From the NCBI GenBank assembly GCA_010906935.1, contig JAAFHC010000010.1, forward strand, positions 3,017-38,660: DNA of 35,644 nt, read 5' to 3'. The DNA comes from Gelidibacter sp. (GTDB taxonomy: Bacteria > Bacteroidota > Bacteroidia > Flavobacteriales > Flavobacteriaceae). Both the position numbers and the translations under genes were made by a program. The notes beneath the pieces were generated by a model that saw nothing but the letters and a program-made list of their open reading frames with translations, searched no databases and was not told the DNA's origin. Positions 18,411-27,347 of the stretch are shown here, in pieces; the stretch's first letter is position 1, and the number at the start of each line of letters is the position of its first letter.

Positions 18411-21400
18411 ATGAGTATCATCAATTCAGTTCTTAAAATTTTTGTTGGAGATAAAAACAAAAGAGATTTGTCATTGCTGCAGCCGATTGTTGCAAAAGTG
18501 AATGCTTTTGAAAAAGAGATTACAAACCTGACAAACGATCAATTACGAGAAAAAACAGCTTACTTTAAGCAAAAAATAGCAGAAGACACCAAGGAATATA
18601 CTTCAAAAATCAATAAATTAAAAGAAGAAGTTGTTGACGCAAATATAGACCGTAAAGAAGAAATTTACGGTGAAATTGACAATCTGGAAGATGATTTATA
18701 CCATGCTTCAGAAAAAACATTGAACGAAATTATGCCAGAAGCATTTGCAGTAATTAAAGAAACTGCCAAACGCTTTACCCAAAACAATACCATTACGGTT
18801 ACAGCAACTCCGTTTGACCGTGAACTTTCTGCAACACGAGACAATATTGTCCTTGAAAACGATAAAGCCATTTGGGCCAATAAATGGGATGCTCAAGGAA
18901 AAGAAGTAACCTGGGATATGATTCATTACGATGTGCAACTTATTGGTGGATCGGTATTGCATCAAGGTAAAATTGCCGAAATGATGACAGGTGAAGGAAA
19001 AACCTTGGTTTCTACCTTGCCGGTGTATTTAAATGCGCTTACCGGAAAAGGCGTGCATTTGGTCACCGTAAATGATTATTTGGCAAAACGTGATGCTGCC
19101 TGGATGGGACCAATTTATGAATTCCACGGATTAAGGGTTGATTGTATTGATCACCACGAGCCAAATTCTGACGCGCGAAGAAAAGCCTACAACGCCGATA
19201 TTACTTACGGCACAAACAACGAGTTTGGTTTTGATTATTTGCGTGATAATATGGCGCATTCTCCAAATGATTTGGTGCAACGCCCACCCAATTACGCCAT
19301 TGTGGATGAGGTCGATTCTGTTTTAATTGATGATGCGCGTACCCCTTTAATTATTTCTGGTGCAACGGCCAATGCCGACCGCCACGAATTTAACGAGTTA
19401 AAACCAAGTGTGGACAGGATTGTTTCTATCCAAAGAAATTATTTAACCGCTGTTTTGGCCGAAGCTAAAAAATTAATAAGTGAAGGCGACGCCAAGGAAG
19501 GCGGATTTTTATTACTTCGTGTTTATAGGGGATTGCCAAAAAGCAAAGCCTTAATCAAATTTTTAAGTCAGGAAGGCAATAAACAACTCTTGCAAAAAAC
19601 GGAGAATCATTATATGCAGGATAACAACCGTGAAATGCCTAAAATTGATGAAGAGCTGTATTTTGTGATTGATGAGAAAAACAATTCCATTGAGCTGACC
19701 GATAAAGGAATTACCTTTTTATCGGGTGATGACGGCGATGAAAATTTCTTCATTTTACCCGATTTAAGCACTGAAATTGCCCATCTGGAGCGTGAAAATG
19801 ACGCTCCCGAAATTCTCACTGCAAAAAAAGAAGAATTGTACAGAGATTTCAGCATCAAAAGCGAGCGCATTCACACCATGAATCAATTGCTTAAAGCATA
19901 CACTTTATTTGAAAAAGATATTGAGTATGTGATTATGGAAGATAAAATTAAAATTGTTGACGAGCAAACCGGCCGTATTATGGAAGGTCGCCGTTATTCA
20001 GACGGATTGCATCAGGCCATTGAAGCAAAAGAGAACGTAAAAATTGAAGCTGCCACGCAAACGTACGCTACGGTTACGCTTCAAAATTACTTTAGAATGT
20101 ACCGAAAATTGGCGGGTATGACAGGTACTGCTGTTACAGAAGCCGGGGAATTCTGGGAAATTTATAAATTGGATGTGATTGAAGTTCCGAGCAACAGAAA
20201 ATTAGTTCGGGATGACCGTGAAGATTTGGTTTTCAAAACCAAACGTGAAAAATACAATGCCGTTATTGAAGAAATTGAAAATTTGGTGAATTTGGGCCGA
20301 CCAGTATTAGTAGGAACCACTTCCGTAGAAATTTCCGAATTGCTGGGCCGAATGCTGACCATCAGAAAAATAAAACACAATGTATTAAACGCAAAACTTC
20401 ATAAAAGAGAAGCAGACATTGTTGCGGAAGCAGGAAACTCTGGCATTGTAACCATTGCCACAAACATGGCCGGTCGTGGAACCGACATAAAACTTTCAGA
20501 AGAAGTTAAAAAAGCGGGAGGTTTGGCCATTGTGGGTACTGAGCGTCACGATTCCCGTCGTGTAGACCGACAGTTGCGAGGAAGAGCAGGTCGACAAGGA
20601 GATCCGGGTTCTTCACAATTTTATGTGTCATTGGAAGACAATTTAATGCGATTGTTCGGATCAGAACGTATTGCAAAAATGATGGACAGAATGGGACTTC
20701 AAGAAGGTGAAGTGATTCAACATTCCATGATTTCCAAATCCATTGAACGTGCACAACGCAAAGTAGAAGAAAACAACTTTGGTGTTCGTAAACGATTACT
20801 TGAATATGATGATGTGATGAATTCCCAAAGAGAAGTTGTTTACAAACGTCGTCGCCACGCACTTTATGGAGACCGTTTACAGGTAGATATCGTCAATATG
20901 ATTTATGATACCTGTAACTTGTTGGTCAGAGAAAATAAACCATCAAATGATTATCAGAATTTCGAATTTGAATTGATTCGTTTTTCTTCCACCACGGCTC
21001 CTTTCAAAGAAGATGAATTTAAATCGGGTACAGAACAAGAACTTACCGATCAACTTTTTGATGTGGTTTACAAACATTATAAAGAAAAATTAGAACGAAA
21101 TGCAAAAGCTGCTTTTCCGGTAATTAAAGATGTTTATGAAAATCACGGAGAAAAATATGAACGCATTGTAGTTCCTTTTACCGATGGTACAAAAGAATTA
21201 AAAGTAATCACCAATTTAAAAACGGCCTATGAAACTGGCGGTAAAGAGTTGGTAACCGATTTTGAAAAAAATATCACGCTTGCCATTATCGATGATACTT
21301 GGAAAGATCATTTACGACAAATGGATGAACTGAAACAATCGGTTCAAAATGCCACTTATGAGCAAAAAGATCCATTGTTAATTTACAAATTTGAATCATT

Positions 21401-21746
21401 TGAGCTTTTTAATGGTATGCTCGACAAAGTGAATAAAGAAGTATTGTCGTTCTTATTTAAAGGTGAATTGCCTTCTCAAGATGCAACGCGCGTTTTACCG
21501 GCAAGAGAACAGAAACGCGAAAAAGTACAATTAAGTAAAGAAGAATATAGCAATTCAGCACTAAATCAACAAACCAGCCAAACACAAGCGCCAAAAATAG
21601 TTGAAACGATTGTGCGCACAGAGCGAAAAATTGGAAGAAACGAACAAGTGACCATTAAACACGTGCTTTCCGGAGAAAACAAATCGATAAAATACAAACA
21701 AGCAATTCCTTTAATTGATAAAGGCGATTGGGTGTTGGTGGAATAA
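18411..21746 (+). CDS. secA: Preprotein translocase ATPase SecA
   Basis: A 1111-residue motor that drives preproteins through SecYEG. Walker A is TGEGKT (about 193-200), Walker B region [15 protein letters not shown] (about 299), with the preprotein cross-linking domain between the two motor halves, and in NBD2 [26 protein letters not shown] and [18 protein letters not shown]. The length exceeds E. coli SecA (901) mainly through insertions around residues 340-480, usual in Bacteroidota. The C-terminus ends in [18 protein letters not shown] and has no CxCxSGK zinc-binding motif, so SecB-type binding through a zinc tail is absent. Monocistronic, ended by a strong terminator at 21868. Confidence 0.97.
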   Translation: MSIINSVLKIFVGDKNKRDLSLLQPIVAKVNAFEKEITNLTNDQLREKTAYFKQKIAEDTKEYTSKINKLKEEVVDANIDRKEEIYGEIDNLEDDLYHASEKTLNEIMPEAFAVIKETAKRFTQNNTITVTATPFDRELSATRDNIVLENDKAIWANKWDAQGKEVTWDMIHYDVQLIGGSVLHQGKIAEMMTGEGKTLVSTLPVYLNALTGKGVHLVTVNDYLAKRDAAWMGPIYEFHGLRVDCIDHHEPNSDARRKAYNADITYGTNNEFGFDYLRDNMAHSPNDLVQRPPNYAIVDEVDSVLIDDARTPLIISGATANADRHEFNELKPSVDRIVSIQRNYLTAVLAEAKKLISEGDAKEGGFLLLRVYRGLPKSKALIKFLSQEGNKQLLQKTENHYMQDNNREMPKIDEELYFVIDEKNNSIELTDKGITFLSGDDGDENFFILPDLSTEIAHLERENDAPEILTAKKEELYRDFSIKSERIHTMNQLLKAYTLFEKDIEYVIMEDKIKIVDEQTGRIMEGRRYSDGLHQAIEAKENVKIEAATQTYATVTLQNYFRMYRKLAGMTGTAVTEAGEFWEIYKLDVIEVPSNRKLVRDDREDLVFKTKREKYNAVIEEIENLVNLGRPVLVGTTSVEISELLGRMLTIRKIKHNVLNAKLHKREADIVAEAGNSGIVTIATNMAGRGTDIKLSEEVKKAGGLAIVGTERHDSRRVDRQLRGRAGRQGDPGSSQFYVSLEDNLMRLFGSERIAKMMDRMGLQEGEVIQHSMISKSIERAQRKVEENNFGVRKRLLEYDDVMNSQREVVYKRRRHALYGDRLQVDIVNMIYDTCNLLVRENKPSNDYQNFEFELIRFSSTTAPFKEDEFKSGTEQELTDQLFDVVYKHYKEKLERNAKAAFPVIKDVYENHGEKYERIVVPFTDGTKELKVITNLKTAYETGGKELVTDFEKNITLAIIDDTWKDHLRQMDELKQSVQNATYEQKDPLLIYKFESFELFNGMLDKVNKEVLSFLFKGELPSQDATRVLPAREQKREKVQLSKEEYSNSALNQQTSQTQAPKIVETIVRTERKIGRNEQVTIKHVLSGENKSIKYKQAIPLIDKGDWVLVE

Positions 21747-21775
21747 CTATATATGCTTTATTCACAGGTATGAAT

Positions 21776-21857
21776 GTTAAATTGTTATAAGTTAAATGTT
21801 ATATGTTAAATGTTGTATTGTTGAATGTTAAATGTTCGTGTTAAATGTTCGCTTTAA
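21776..21857. repeat. Degenerate GTTNNAR heptamer repeat after secA
   Basis: Consecutive units GTTAAATT, GTTATAA, GTTAAAT, GTTATAT, GTTAAAT, GTTGTATT, GTTGAAT, GTTAAAT, GTTCGT, GTTAAAT, mostly 7 bp. Lies between the secA stop and its terminator. Confidence 0.8.
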
Positions 21858-21867
21858 CTAAATGAAT

Positions 21868-21905
21868 AAAAAAGCTGTCCGAAATGAATTTCGGGCAGCT
21901 TTTTT
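21868..21905. terminator. Strong bidirectional terminator after secA
   Basis: An 18-bp stem (AAAAAAGCTGTCCGAAAT with ATTTCGGGCAGCTTTTTT, one G-T wobble) with six A/T pairs at each base, so both strands give a T run. It can end secA transcripts and also readthrough from the his operon and DUF2461 gene on the other strand. Confidence 0.92.
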
Positions 21906-21980
21906 GGTTAATAATGGTTTTGATAAATTTAACCGAAAACAATCATCAAGTATTTAATATTTTATCCCCTAACCCCAATC

Positions 21981-22103
21981 TCATTAAGTTAAGCTTATAT
22001 ATCATTTTTTGTCCTTCCGAGGTACGAGGAATCTCATAATGCTTTACTAGTTTGTTGCGATTCCTCCTTTGTCGGAATGACAAATATTTCCTTAACTTAA
22101 TGA
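21981..22103. mobile_element. Palindromic MITE-like element with 13-bp terminal inverted repeats
   Basis: Bounded by perfect 13-bp inverted repeats (TCATTAAGTTAAG at 21981-21993, its complement at 22091-22103). Inside is a second inverted pair of 23 bases (22011-22033 and 22059-22081, 18 of 23 positions matching) built on GTCnTTCCGA and GAGGAATC. The 11-mer CCCCTAACCCC occurs directly on both sides (21966-21976 and 22109-22119), like a target duplication. No coding capacity. The inner GTCATTCCGA...GAGGAATC sequence is one I recognise as frequent between genes in Bacteroidota, without a formal name. Confidence 0.7.
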
Positions 22104-22108
22104 CATTG

Positions 22109-22163
22109 CCCCTAACCCCTATCGCGGAAGGTAAACTTTCCAAAGGAAAGGGAGTTTGATTGA
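22109..22163. repeat. Dispersed hairpin repeat (TATCCCCAACCCCT family), copy 5
   Basis: Head CCCCTAACCCCT, perfect 6-bp hairpin CTTTCC-AAA-GGAAAG (22136-22150), and the GGGAGTTTGATTGA tail shared with the copies at 9255 and 12630-12908. The small GC palindrome of the other copies is reduced here to ATCGCGGAAGG. The repeat continues into ATTTATAACAAAATACTTATAAC, then heptamers that contain the stop codon of the DUF2461 gene. Confidence 0.85.
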
Positions 22164-22207
22164 ATTAAGAAAAATATTTATAACAAAATACTTATAACGT
22201 ATAACTT

Positions 22208-22882
22208 TTAACCAACTAAAGATTCTCCATTTAAATCGGTGGTTAGAACGTCGCTCATATAATCCAAATATGGCCGCATTGTCACAAAAGAAGCGACAAC
22301 TTCAGTCAAAAAGTTTGGCGCCAAAACTTCATCATCCGTAAATTCACGTGACACAATAAATTGTTTTAGCCTTATTAAATCGATATTAGGATGGTTCTTG
22401 TCAAAACCTCTTGGTGCCGATTTTACGGCTTCACCCTGTAATTTTTTAAAATGTTTCTTAAAATCCGCCGTATTTACAATCGACCGAATTTCAGTAGCGT
22501 CTGTTTCAAATTCTTTTCTGATGCGTGCCAAATCTTCCTTATTCGGTTCCCAAAATCCGCCAGCCAAAAAGCTTTCACCCGGACTGATATGCAAATAATA
22601 TCCGCCGCGCAATTTGCTCGTTGCCCGCGTAAATTGTCCGCCAAAATGCGATTTAAAAGGCAGCTTGTTTTTTGAAAATCGGACATCTCTATAAATTCTG
22701 AATATTTTTACATTTTCAATAAGGTCAGAAGCTTTTAAATGCTCCATGACTGAAGTATAAAAAGCTTTCACTTTTTTTTGTTCCGCTTCAAAAGTTGGTT
22801 TATGAGCATTAAACCACTCACGATTGTTATTGGCTTTCAGCAATTTTAAAAAATCCAAAGTCGATTTTGAAATTGAAGTCAT
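22208..22882 (-). CDS. DUF2461 (TIGR02453) family protein
   Basis: A 224-residue cytosolic protein of unknown function. It matches the DUF2461 pattern: opening LDFLKLLKANNNREWFNAHKP (in two stretches), then KIFRIYRDVRFSKNKLPFKSHFGG and GGYYLHISPGESFLAGGFW (each longer than shown here in full). Lies 59 bases after hisIE on the same strand and is probably the last gene of the his transcript, though nothing links it to histidine. Its stop codon lies in a TTTTAAC heptamer of the flanking repeat. Confidence 0.85.
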   Translation of the reverse strand: MTSISKSTLDFLKLLKANNNREWFNAHKPTFEAEQKKVKAFYTSVMEHLKASDLIENVKIFRIYRDVRFSKNKLPFKSHFGGQFTRATSKLRGGYYLHISPGESFLAGGFWEPNKEDLARIRKEFETDATEIRSIVNTADFKKHFKKLQGEAVKSAPRGFDKNHPNIDLIRLKQFIVSREFTDDEVLAPNFLTEVVASFVTMRPYLDYMSDVLTTDLNGESLVG

Positions 22883-22941
22883 ATTTTTTTAAGGTATTTG
22901 AAATTAAAAATAATAATTTTTAATTCACAATTCGTAATTTC

Positions 22942-23538
22942 TCAATGTCTTTTTTCTAAAACCTTCACAATATCCTTCAAGGTAAATCCTTTTGCCTGCA
23001 ACAAAATTAGGTAATGAAAAAGCAAATCGGCACTTTCGTTTACAAACAAATCGTCGTTATCATCTTTTGCTTCAATTACGACTTCAACGGCTTCTTCACC
23101 CACTTTTTGGGCAATTTTATTGATTCCTTTTTCAAACAGAGAAGCTACATAACTTTTCTCTGAATTGCCTGCCTCTCGCCTGCTTTTTATCACCTTTTCC
23201 AATTCAGACAAAAATCCGAAAGTTGCTTCGTTTTTTTCTCCCCAGCACGTATCCGTTCCTTTATGGCAGGTCGGTCCAACCGGATTTACCTGAATGAGCA
23301 AAGTATCTTGGTCACAATCATTTTGTACGGAAACCACATTTAAAAAATTGCCGCTTTCCTCGCCTTTTGTCCACAACCTATTTTTGGTTCTGCTGAAAAA
23401 GGTCACCTGATTGGTTTCCAATGTCTTGTCAAAAGCTTCCTGATTCATATAGCCCAGCATCAAGATATTTTTTGTGGTTGCATCTTGAATGATTGCAGGA
23501 ACCAATCCGTCATTATTTTTATTGAAATTTATTTTCAT
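22942..23538 (-). CDS. hisIE: Bifunctional phosphoribosyl-AMP cyclohydrolase / phosphoribosyl-ATP pyrophosphatase
   Basis: A 198-residue fusion catalysing steps 2 and 3 of histidine synthesis. The N-terminal HisI domain has GYMNQEAFDKT, FSRTKNRLWTKGEESGN and the zinc/metal region DCDQDTLLIQV...GPTCHKGTDTCW. The C-terminal HisE domain has the acidic helix EEAVEVVIEAKDD and ADLLFHYLILL. Last biosynthetic gene of the operon, 47 bases after hisF; that gap contains weak GTCNAAA heptamers. Confidence 0.96.
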   Translation of the reverse strand: MKINFNKNNDGLVPAIIQDATTKNILMLGYMNQEAFDKTLETNQVTFFSRTKNRLWTKGEESGNFLNVVSVQNDCDQDTLLIQVNPVGPTCHKGTDTCWGEKNEATFGFLSELEKVIKSRREAGNSEKSYVASLFEKGINKIAQKVGEEAVEVVIEAKDDNDDLFVNESADLLFHYLILLQAKGFTLKDIVKVLEKRH

Positions 23539-23585
23539 TTTATTTTAGTCTAAAGTTTTAAAGTCGAAAGTCGCAATGTAAATAA

Positions 23586-24341
23586 CTAAATTCGTACTTC
23601 AATATTGTTATTTTTAAGTTCTTGTTTTAAATCCATAATTTCAATTTCCTTGAAATGAAATACACTTGCCGCCAAGGCTGCATCAGCTTTACCCATTAAA
23701 AAAGTTTCCACAAAATGCTGCATATTTCCAGCGCCTCCTGATGCAATTATTGGAATATTTACCAATGTGCCCAACTTAGCCAACGCAACATTGGCAAATC
23801 CGTTTTTAGTGCCATCGTGATCCATCGAGGTAAACAGAATTTCTCCTGCGCCGCGTTGTTCCACTTCTTTCGCCCAATCGAATAATTTAATGTTTGTAGG
23901 CACTTTTCCGCCCACCAAATGTACAAGCCATTCTCCGTCAATTTGTTTTGCATCAATAGCAACCACAATACACTGACTTCCAAATTTTGCCGCCAATTCA
24001 TTGATTAATTGCGGATTTTTAACTGCGGAAGAATTGATGGAAACCTTATCAGCTCCCGAATTCAATAGCAATTCCACATCTTCAACCGAGGAAATTCCAC
24101 CGCCGACCGTAAACGGAATATTTATTTTTTGGGCAACGCGCATCACCAATTCCGCCAATGTTTTTCGTTTTTCTTCCGTAGCCGAAATATCCAAAAAAAC
24201 CAATTCATCGGCGCCATTCTGTGCGTAAATTTCAGCCAATTCTACAGGATCGCCGGCATCTCGCAAATCGACAAAATTAACGCCTTTAACGGTTCTTCCG
24301 TTTTTTATGTCTAAACAAGGTATGATTCTTTTTGTTAACAT
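23586..24341 (-). CDS. hisF: Imidazole glycerol phosphate synthase cyclase subunit
   Basis: A 251-residue (beta-alpha)8 barrel that, with HisH, makes imidazole glycerol phosphate and AICAR. Visible marks: [19 protein letters not shown] with the catalytic Asp at residue 11, VGGGISS and the phosphate-binding IASGGAG segment, with the second catalytic Asp in [13 protein letters not shown] feeds back to purine synthesis, whose gene purL lies at the other end of this cluster. Separated from hisA by 84 bases holding heptamer repeats. Confidence 0.97.
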   Translation of the reverse strand: MLTKRIIPCLDIKNGRTVKGVNFVDLRDAGDPVELAEIYAQNGADELVFLDISATEEKRKTLAELVMRVAQKINIPFTVGGGISSVEDVELLLNSGADKVSINSSAVKNPQLINELAAKFGSQCIVVAIDAKQIDGEWLVHLVGGKVPTNIKLFDWAKEVEQRGAGEILFTSMDHDGTKNGFANVALAKLGTLVNIPIIASGGAGNMQHFVETFLMGKADAALAASVFHFKEIEIMDLKQELKNNNIEVRI

Positions 24342-24350
24342 TTCTTTTTC

Positions 24351-24385
24351 GTTAAAAGTTAGAAGTTAAATGTTAGAAGTTTTTT
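24351..24385. repeat. GTTNNAR heptamers between hisA and hisF
   Basis: GTTAAAA, GTTAGAA, GTTAAAT, GTTAGAA, GTTTTTT in exact 7-bp phase. Further heptamer-like CTAATATTTAATATTTAAC follows up to the hisA stop codon. Confidence 0.8.
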
Positions 24386-24425
24386 CTTGACTTTGTACTT
24401 CTAATATTTAATATTTAACTTTAGA

Positions 24426-25190
24426 TTAATGATTCAATATAAAATTTTCCAGCTGCTTCATACTAATTTTATGTTCATAAATAGCTTTTCCTATAATGGT
24501 GCCTTCACAGCCCATTTCAGCCAATTTTGGCAATTCATCAAAGGTGGAAATTCCTCCTGAAGCAATTAGTTTTAAGCCATTTGCTTCTGATAACTTCTCG
24601 ACTGCGCTCGAAGTGACGGAACATTGATTGATGATTTTTTTATACAAGTCAAAACTCGGACCTCCCAGCATACCGTCTTTGGCAATATCTGTACAAATTA
24701 CATACTGAATTCCTTTGCTTTGGTAATACTTTATAAAAGGAATCAAATCTTCATTCGAATCTTCCAACCAGCCTGAAACTGCTACTTTTTCGTTATTTGC
24801 ATCTGCTCCCAAAATAATTTTTTCAGGACCATAATGGGCTATCCATTTTTCGAAAACTTCTCTATTTTTCACAGCAATACTTCCTCCGGTAATTTGGTTT
24901 GCACCACTTTCAAAAGCTATTTTTAAATCGGCGTCCGATTTCAATCCGCCACCAAAATCAATTTTTAAGGTTGTTTTTGAAGCGATTTCTTCGAGAATTT
25001 TGTGATTGATAATCTTGCTCGATTTTGCGCCATCCAAATCTACCAAGTGTAAATATTTTATTCCGTGAGCTTCAAACATTTTAGCCACTTCAAGCGGATT
25101 CTCATTATAAATGATCTTGGTATTGTAATCGCCTTTTGAGAGGCGCACACATTTTCCTTCTATGATATCTATTGCTGGTATGATTCTCAT
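24426..25190 (-). CDS. hisA: Phosphoribosylformimino-AICAR ribotide isomerase (HisA) with an inserted palindromic repeat
   Basis: A 254-residue (beta-alpha)8 barrel isomerase, step 4 of histidine synthesis. Catalytic-Asp start [17 protein letters not shown], second Asp in CTDIAKDGM, phosphate-binding GGGLK and ASGGIS. Residues 192-200 (VTSSAVEKL) sit between the DLYKKIIN helix and the [10 protein letters not shown] strand and are encoded by an imperfect palindrome of the ACTTCGAGCGCAGTCGAGAAGT type; homologues I recall have only a few residues at this place, and this protein is about ten residues longer than usual. All active-site motifs are intact, so it should be functional. Confidence 0.96.
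   Translation of the reverse strand: MRIIPAIDIIEGKCVRLSKGDYNTKIIYNENPLEVAKMFEAHGIKYLHLVDLDGAKSSKIINHKILEEIASKTTLKIDFGGGLKSDADLKIAFESGANQITGGSIAVKNREVFEKWIAHYGPEKIILGADANNEKVAVSGWLEDSNEDLIPFIKYYQSKGIQYVICTDIAKDGMLGGPSFDLYKKIINQCSVTSSAVEKLSEANGLKLIASGGISTFDELPKLAEMGCEGTIIGKAIYEHKISMKQLENFILNH
24593..24617. repeat. Palindromic repeat inserted in hisA
   Basis: On the minus strand GTCACTTCGAGCGCAGTCGA then GAAGT, with outer arms ACTTC/GAAGT and inner TCGA/TCGA. I recognise this as a very frequent intergenic palindrome in Bacteroidota. Here it is in frame within hisA and encodes VTSSAVEKL. Confidence 0.7.
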
Positions 25191-25195
25191 GAAAA

Positions 25196-25223
25196 GTTTA
25201 AAGTTTAAAGTTTAAAGTTTAAA
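25196..25223. repeat. GTTTAAA heptamers between hisH and hisA
   Basis: Four exact GTTTAAA units fill the 14-base gap and extend into hisH, so the last HisH residues (NFKL) and its stop codon are written in the repeat. Confidence 0.85.
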
Positions 25224-25840
25224 AAGTTTTTCAAAATTTGTTCTCCAACATCACCGCTTTTTTCTGGGTGAAACTGTACTCCGTAAAAATTGTCTTTTTG
25301 CAATGCTGAAGCATATTTTATTCCATACTCAGTGGTTGCAATGGCTTCATCATTCAATGGAACATAATAACTATGCACCAAATACATATACTCGTTTTCA
25401 GCAATTCCTTCGAATAGTTCTGATTTCAAGTTATAAATTTCGTTCCAGCCAATTTGAGGAACTTTCATTGTATTGCTAAACTTAACAACATCAACATCAA
25501 AAATTCCCAAACCTTTCGTGTCGCCTTCTTCGCAATAATTACACATTAATTGCATTCCCAAACAAATACCTAAAACAGGCTGTTTTAAAGTAGGAATCAA
25601 TTTATCCAAACCAGTTGATTTCAATTTTTTCATCGCGCTGCTTGCCTCGCCCACACCGGGAAAAATGACTTTATCCGCATTGATGATTTCTTCAACATTG
25701 TCGCTTAAAACGGCTTCATAGCCCAAACGCTGGATTGCAAATTTTATGGACTGTATGTTTCCTGCACCGTAATTTATAATGACAATCCCCCCAGCACCCG
25801 AAGGGGGAGTTGACGTTGTTTGTTGATTATTTTGACCCAT
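25205..25840 (-). CDS. hisH: Imidazole glycerol phosphate synthase glutaminase subunit with repeat-derived N-terminus
   Basis: A 211-residue class I glutamine amidotransferase that supplies ammonia to HisF. Nucleophile in GICLGMQL, catalytic His/Glu in QFHPEKSG. The usual family start ([13 protein letters not shown]) appears only at residue 19; residues 1-18 ([18 protein letters not shown]) are extra, and their last part is encoded by a CCCCC...GGGGG palindrome (25786-25808). No ATG, GTG or TTG lies between that palindrome and the conserved core, so the extension is probably translated. The C-terminal residues come from GTTTAAA repeats. Both ends of the gene thus abut repeats. Confidence 0.95.
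   Translation of the reverse strand: MGQNNQQTTSTPPSGAGGIVIINYGAGNIQSIKFAIQRLGYEAVLSDNVEEIINADKVIFPGVGEASSAMKKLKSTGLDKLIPTLKQPVLGICLGMQLMCNYCEEGDTKGLGIFDVDVVKFSNTMKVPQIGWNEIYNLKSELFEGIAENEYMYLVHSYYVPLNDEAIATTEYGIKYASALQKDNFYGVQFHPEKSGDVGEQILKNFLNFKL
25786..25808. repeat. C5/G5 palindrome in the hisH N-terminal extension
   Basis: CCCCC (25788-25792) and GGGGG (25803-25807) form a hairpin with loop AGCACCCGAA. On the coding strand it reads TCCCCC-type DNA giving TPPSGAGG. This is another short GC-rich palindrome type common in Bacteroidota intergenic DNA. Confidence 0.7.
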
Positions 25841-25855
25841 TATTTCATTTATTTT

Positions 25856-25995
25856 GTTTCAGGTTTCAAGTTTCAAGTTTCAGGTTTCAGGTTTCAGGTT
25901 TTAAGTTTCAGGTTTCAAGTTTCAGGTTTCAAGTTTCAGGTTTCAGGTTTCAGGTTTCAGGTTTCAGGTTTCAGGTTTCAGGTTTCAAGTTTCAA
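25856..25995. repeat. Twenty-unit heptamer array GTTTCAG/GTTTCAA between hisB and hisH
   Basis: Exactly 140 bp of 7-bp units, nearly all GTTTCAG or GTTTCAA with one GTTTTAA. Because 7 is not a multiple of 3, all three frames stay open through it and would give a seven-residue repeat (FQVSGFR-like), but no start or homology supports a protein. Confidence 0.95.
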
Positions 25996-26038
25996 GTTCG
26001 AGAGCTGAACTTTAAACTTCTAATATTTGATATTCAAC

Positions 26039-26087
26039 TTTTAACATATAACTTTTAACATATAACATTTAACATATAACGTATAAC
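26039..26087. repeat. TTTTAAC/ATATAAC heptamers after hisB
   Basis: Seven units in exact phase (TTTTAAC, ATATAAC, TTTTAAC, ATATAAC, ATTTAAC, ATATAAC, GTATAAC), ending two bases before the hisB stop codon. They are the reverse complement type of the GTTNNAR heptamers. Confidence 0.9.
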
Positions 26088-26089
26088 CT

Positions 26090-27226
26090 TTAAAGAGTTC
26101 CTTTCGTGCTTGGTAAAATCATTTTTTCTGAATCTCTTTTTACGGCAGCTTTTATGGCTTTTGCAAATGCTTTAAAAATGGCTTCAATTTTATGATGCTC
26201 ATTTGTTCCTTCGGCTTTGATGTTAATATTGGCTTTGGCACCATCAGAAAAAGATTTAAAAAAATGATAAAACATCTCTGTGGGCATTTTCCCAACCATT
26301 TCACGCTTGAATTCTGTTTCCCAAACCAACCAGTTTCTTCCGCCGAAATCAATCGCCACTTGCGCCAAACAATCGTCCATTGGCAAGCAAAATCCGTAAC
26401 GCTCAATACCCAATTTGTTTCCCAGCGCTTTTGCAAAAACTTCACCAAGCGCAATTGCAGTATCTTCTATGGTATGGTGCTCATCCACTTCCAAATCACC
26501 TTTAACCATAATTTCCAAATCCATTTGTCCGTGACGCGCAATTTGGTCGAGCATATGATCAAAAAAAGCAATTCCGGTATCGATGTTGCTTTTGCCTGTT
26601 CCGTCAAGGTTTAGGTTGATGTAAATATCAGTTTCATTCGTTTTTCTTTCTGTTGAAGCCGAACGTTCTGCAAGTTTCAAAAATTCATAAATTATTTTCC
26701 AATCCGTTGTTTGCAAAATAATAAAAGCATCAAGTTCTTCTCTCTTTGAAGAAATTTCAGCGCTGCCCAAAGCTTCGTCGGCGTTGATAAAAATCGCTTT
26801 TGCTCCCATATTTTTAGCCAATTCCACATCGGTTATCCTATCGCCAATCACAAAAGAATTTGCCAAATCATAAGCCGGATTGTCCATATATTTTGTCAAC
26901 AAACCTGTTGCAGGCTTTCGGGTTGGCGCATTTTCGTGCACAAATGTTTTATCAATTAACACTTCTTTGAAAACAACGCCTTCATTTTCAAAAGCTTTCA
27001 TGACCAAATTATGCACTGGCCAAAAGTTAATTTCCGGGTGTGAATCGGTTCCTAAACCATCTTGGTTGGTGACCATTACCAATTCAAAATCTAGTTCCGA
27101 AGCAATTTTTCCCAAGTATTGAAAGACTTTCGGATAAAATTCCAATTTCTCAAAACTGTCTAATTGATAGTCGCTTGGTTCCAAAACCATCGTTCCGTCT
27201 CGGTCTATAAAAAGTATTTTTTTCAT
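26090..27226 (-). CDS. hisB: Bifunctional histidinol-phosphatase / imidazoleglycerol-phosphate dehydratase
   Basis: A 378-residue fusion. The N-terminal HAD phosphatase domain begins [13 protein letters not shown], with the nucleophile Asp in FIDRDG and the [11 protein letters not shown] metal site. The C-terminal dehydratase domain has [26 protein letters not shown] and its repeat [15 protein letters not shown]. It performs steps 6 and 8 of the pathway. I place the start at 27226, where homology begins; the frame stays open upstream to a TTG at 27292 because the repeat element in front (copy C) happens to be in frame, which would add 22 residues including PPAGRQA. Confidence 0.95.
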   Translation of the reverse strand: MKKILFIDRDGTMVLEPSDYQLDSFEKLEFYPKVFQYLGKIASELDFELVMVTNQDGLGTDSHPEINFWPVHNLVMKAFENEGVVFKEVLIDKTFVHENAPTRKPATGLLTKYMDNPAYDLANSFVIGDRITDVELAKNMGAKAIFINADEALGSAEISSKREELDAFIILQTTDWKIIYEFLKLAERSASTERKTNETDIYINLNLDGTGKSNIDTGIAFFDHMLDQIARHGQMDLEIMVKGDLEVDEHHTIEDTAIALGEVFAKALGNKLGIERYGFCLPMDDCLAQVAIDFGGRNWLVWETEFKREMVGKMPTEMFYHFFKSFSDGAKANINIKAEGTNEHHKIEAIFKAFAKAIKAAVKRDSEKMILPSTKGTL

Positions 27227-27335
27227 CTGTTTAAATTTTATTTTTTTAGCGGTAACAGCTGCAGCCTGCCTGCCGGCAGGCGGGTTCGCCAATAATCATT
27301 CCTTTATGTATCAAAATTTGTTATGCTCGTTTCAT
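27227..27335 (-). repeat. Start-codon-abutting element, copy C (with nested palindrome), before hisB
   Basis: Same element as 17237-17324 and 28401-28487, ending exactly at the hisB start codon. At the palindromic centre it carries about 22 extra bases containing CCTGCCGGCAGG (27266-27287 region), a self-complementary repeat whose translation PAGRQA is a familiar contaminant of Bacteroidota protein N-termini. The nested insertion shows that one repeat class has entered another. Confidence 0.9.
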
Positions 27336-27347
27336 TTTATTCCTTTA

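Noticed and set aside
25810-26058. Open frames encoding a seven-residue repeat (FQVSGFR-like)
   Set aside because: They exist only because a 7-bp repeat without stops stays open in every frame. There is no start context, no homology and no reason to expect translation.
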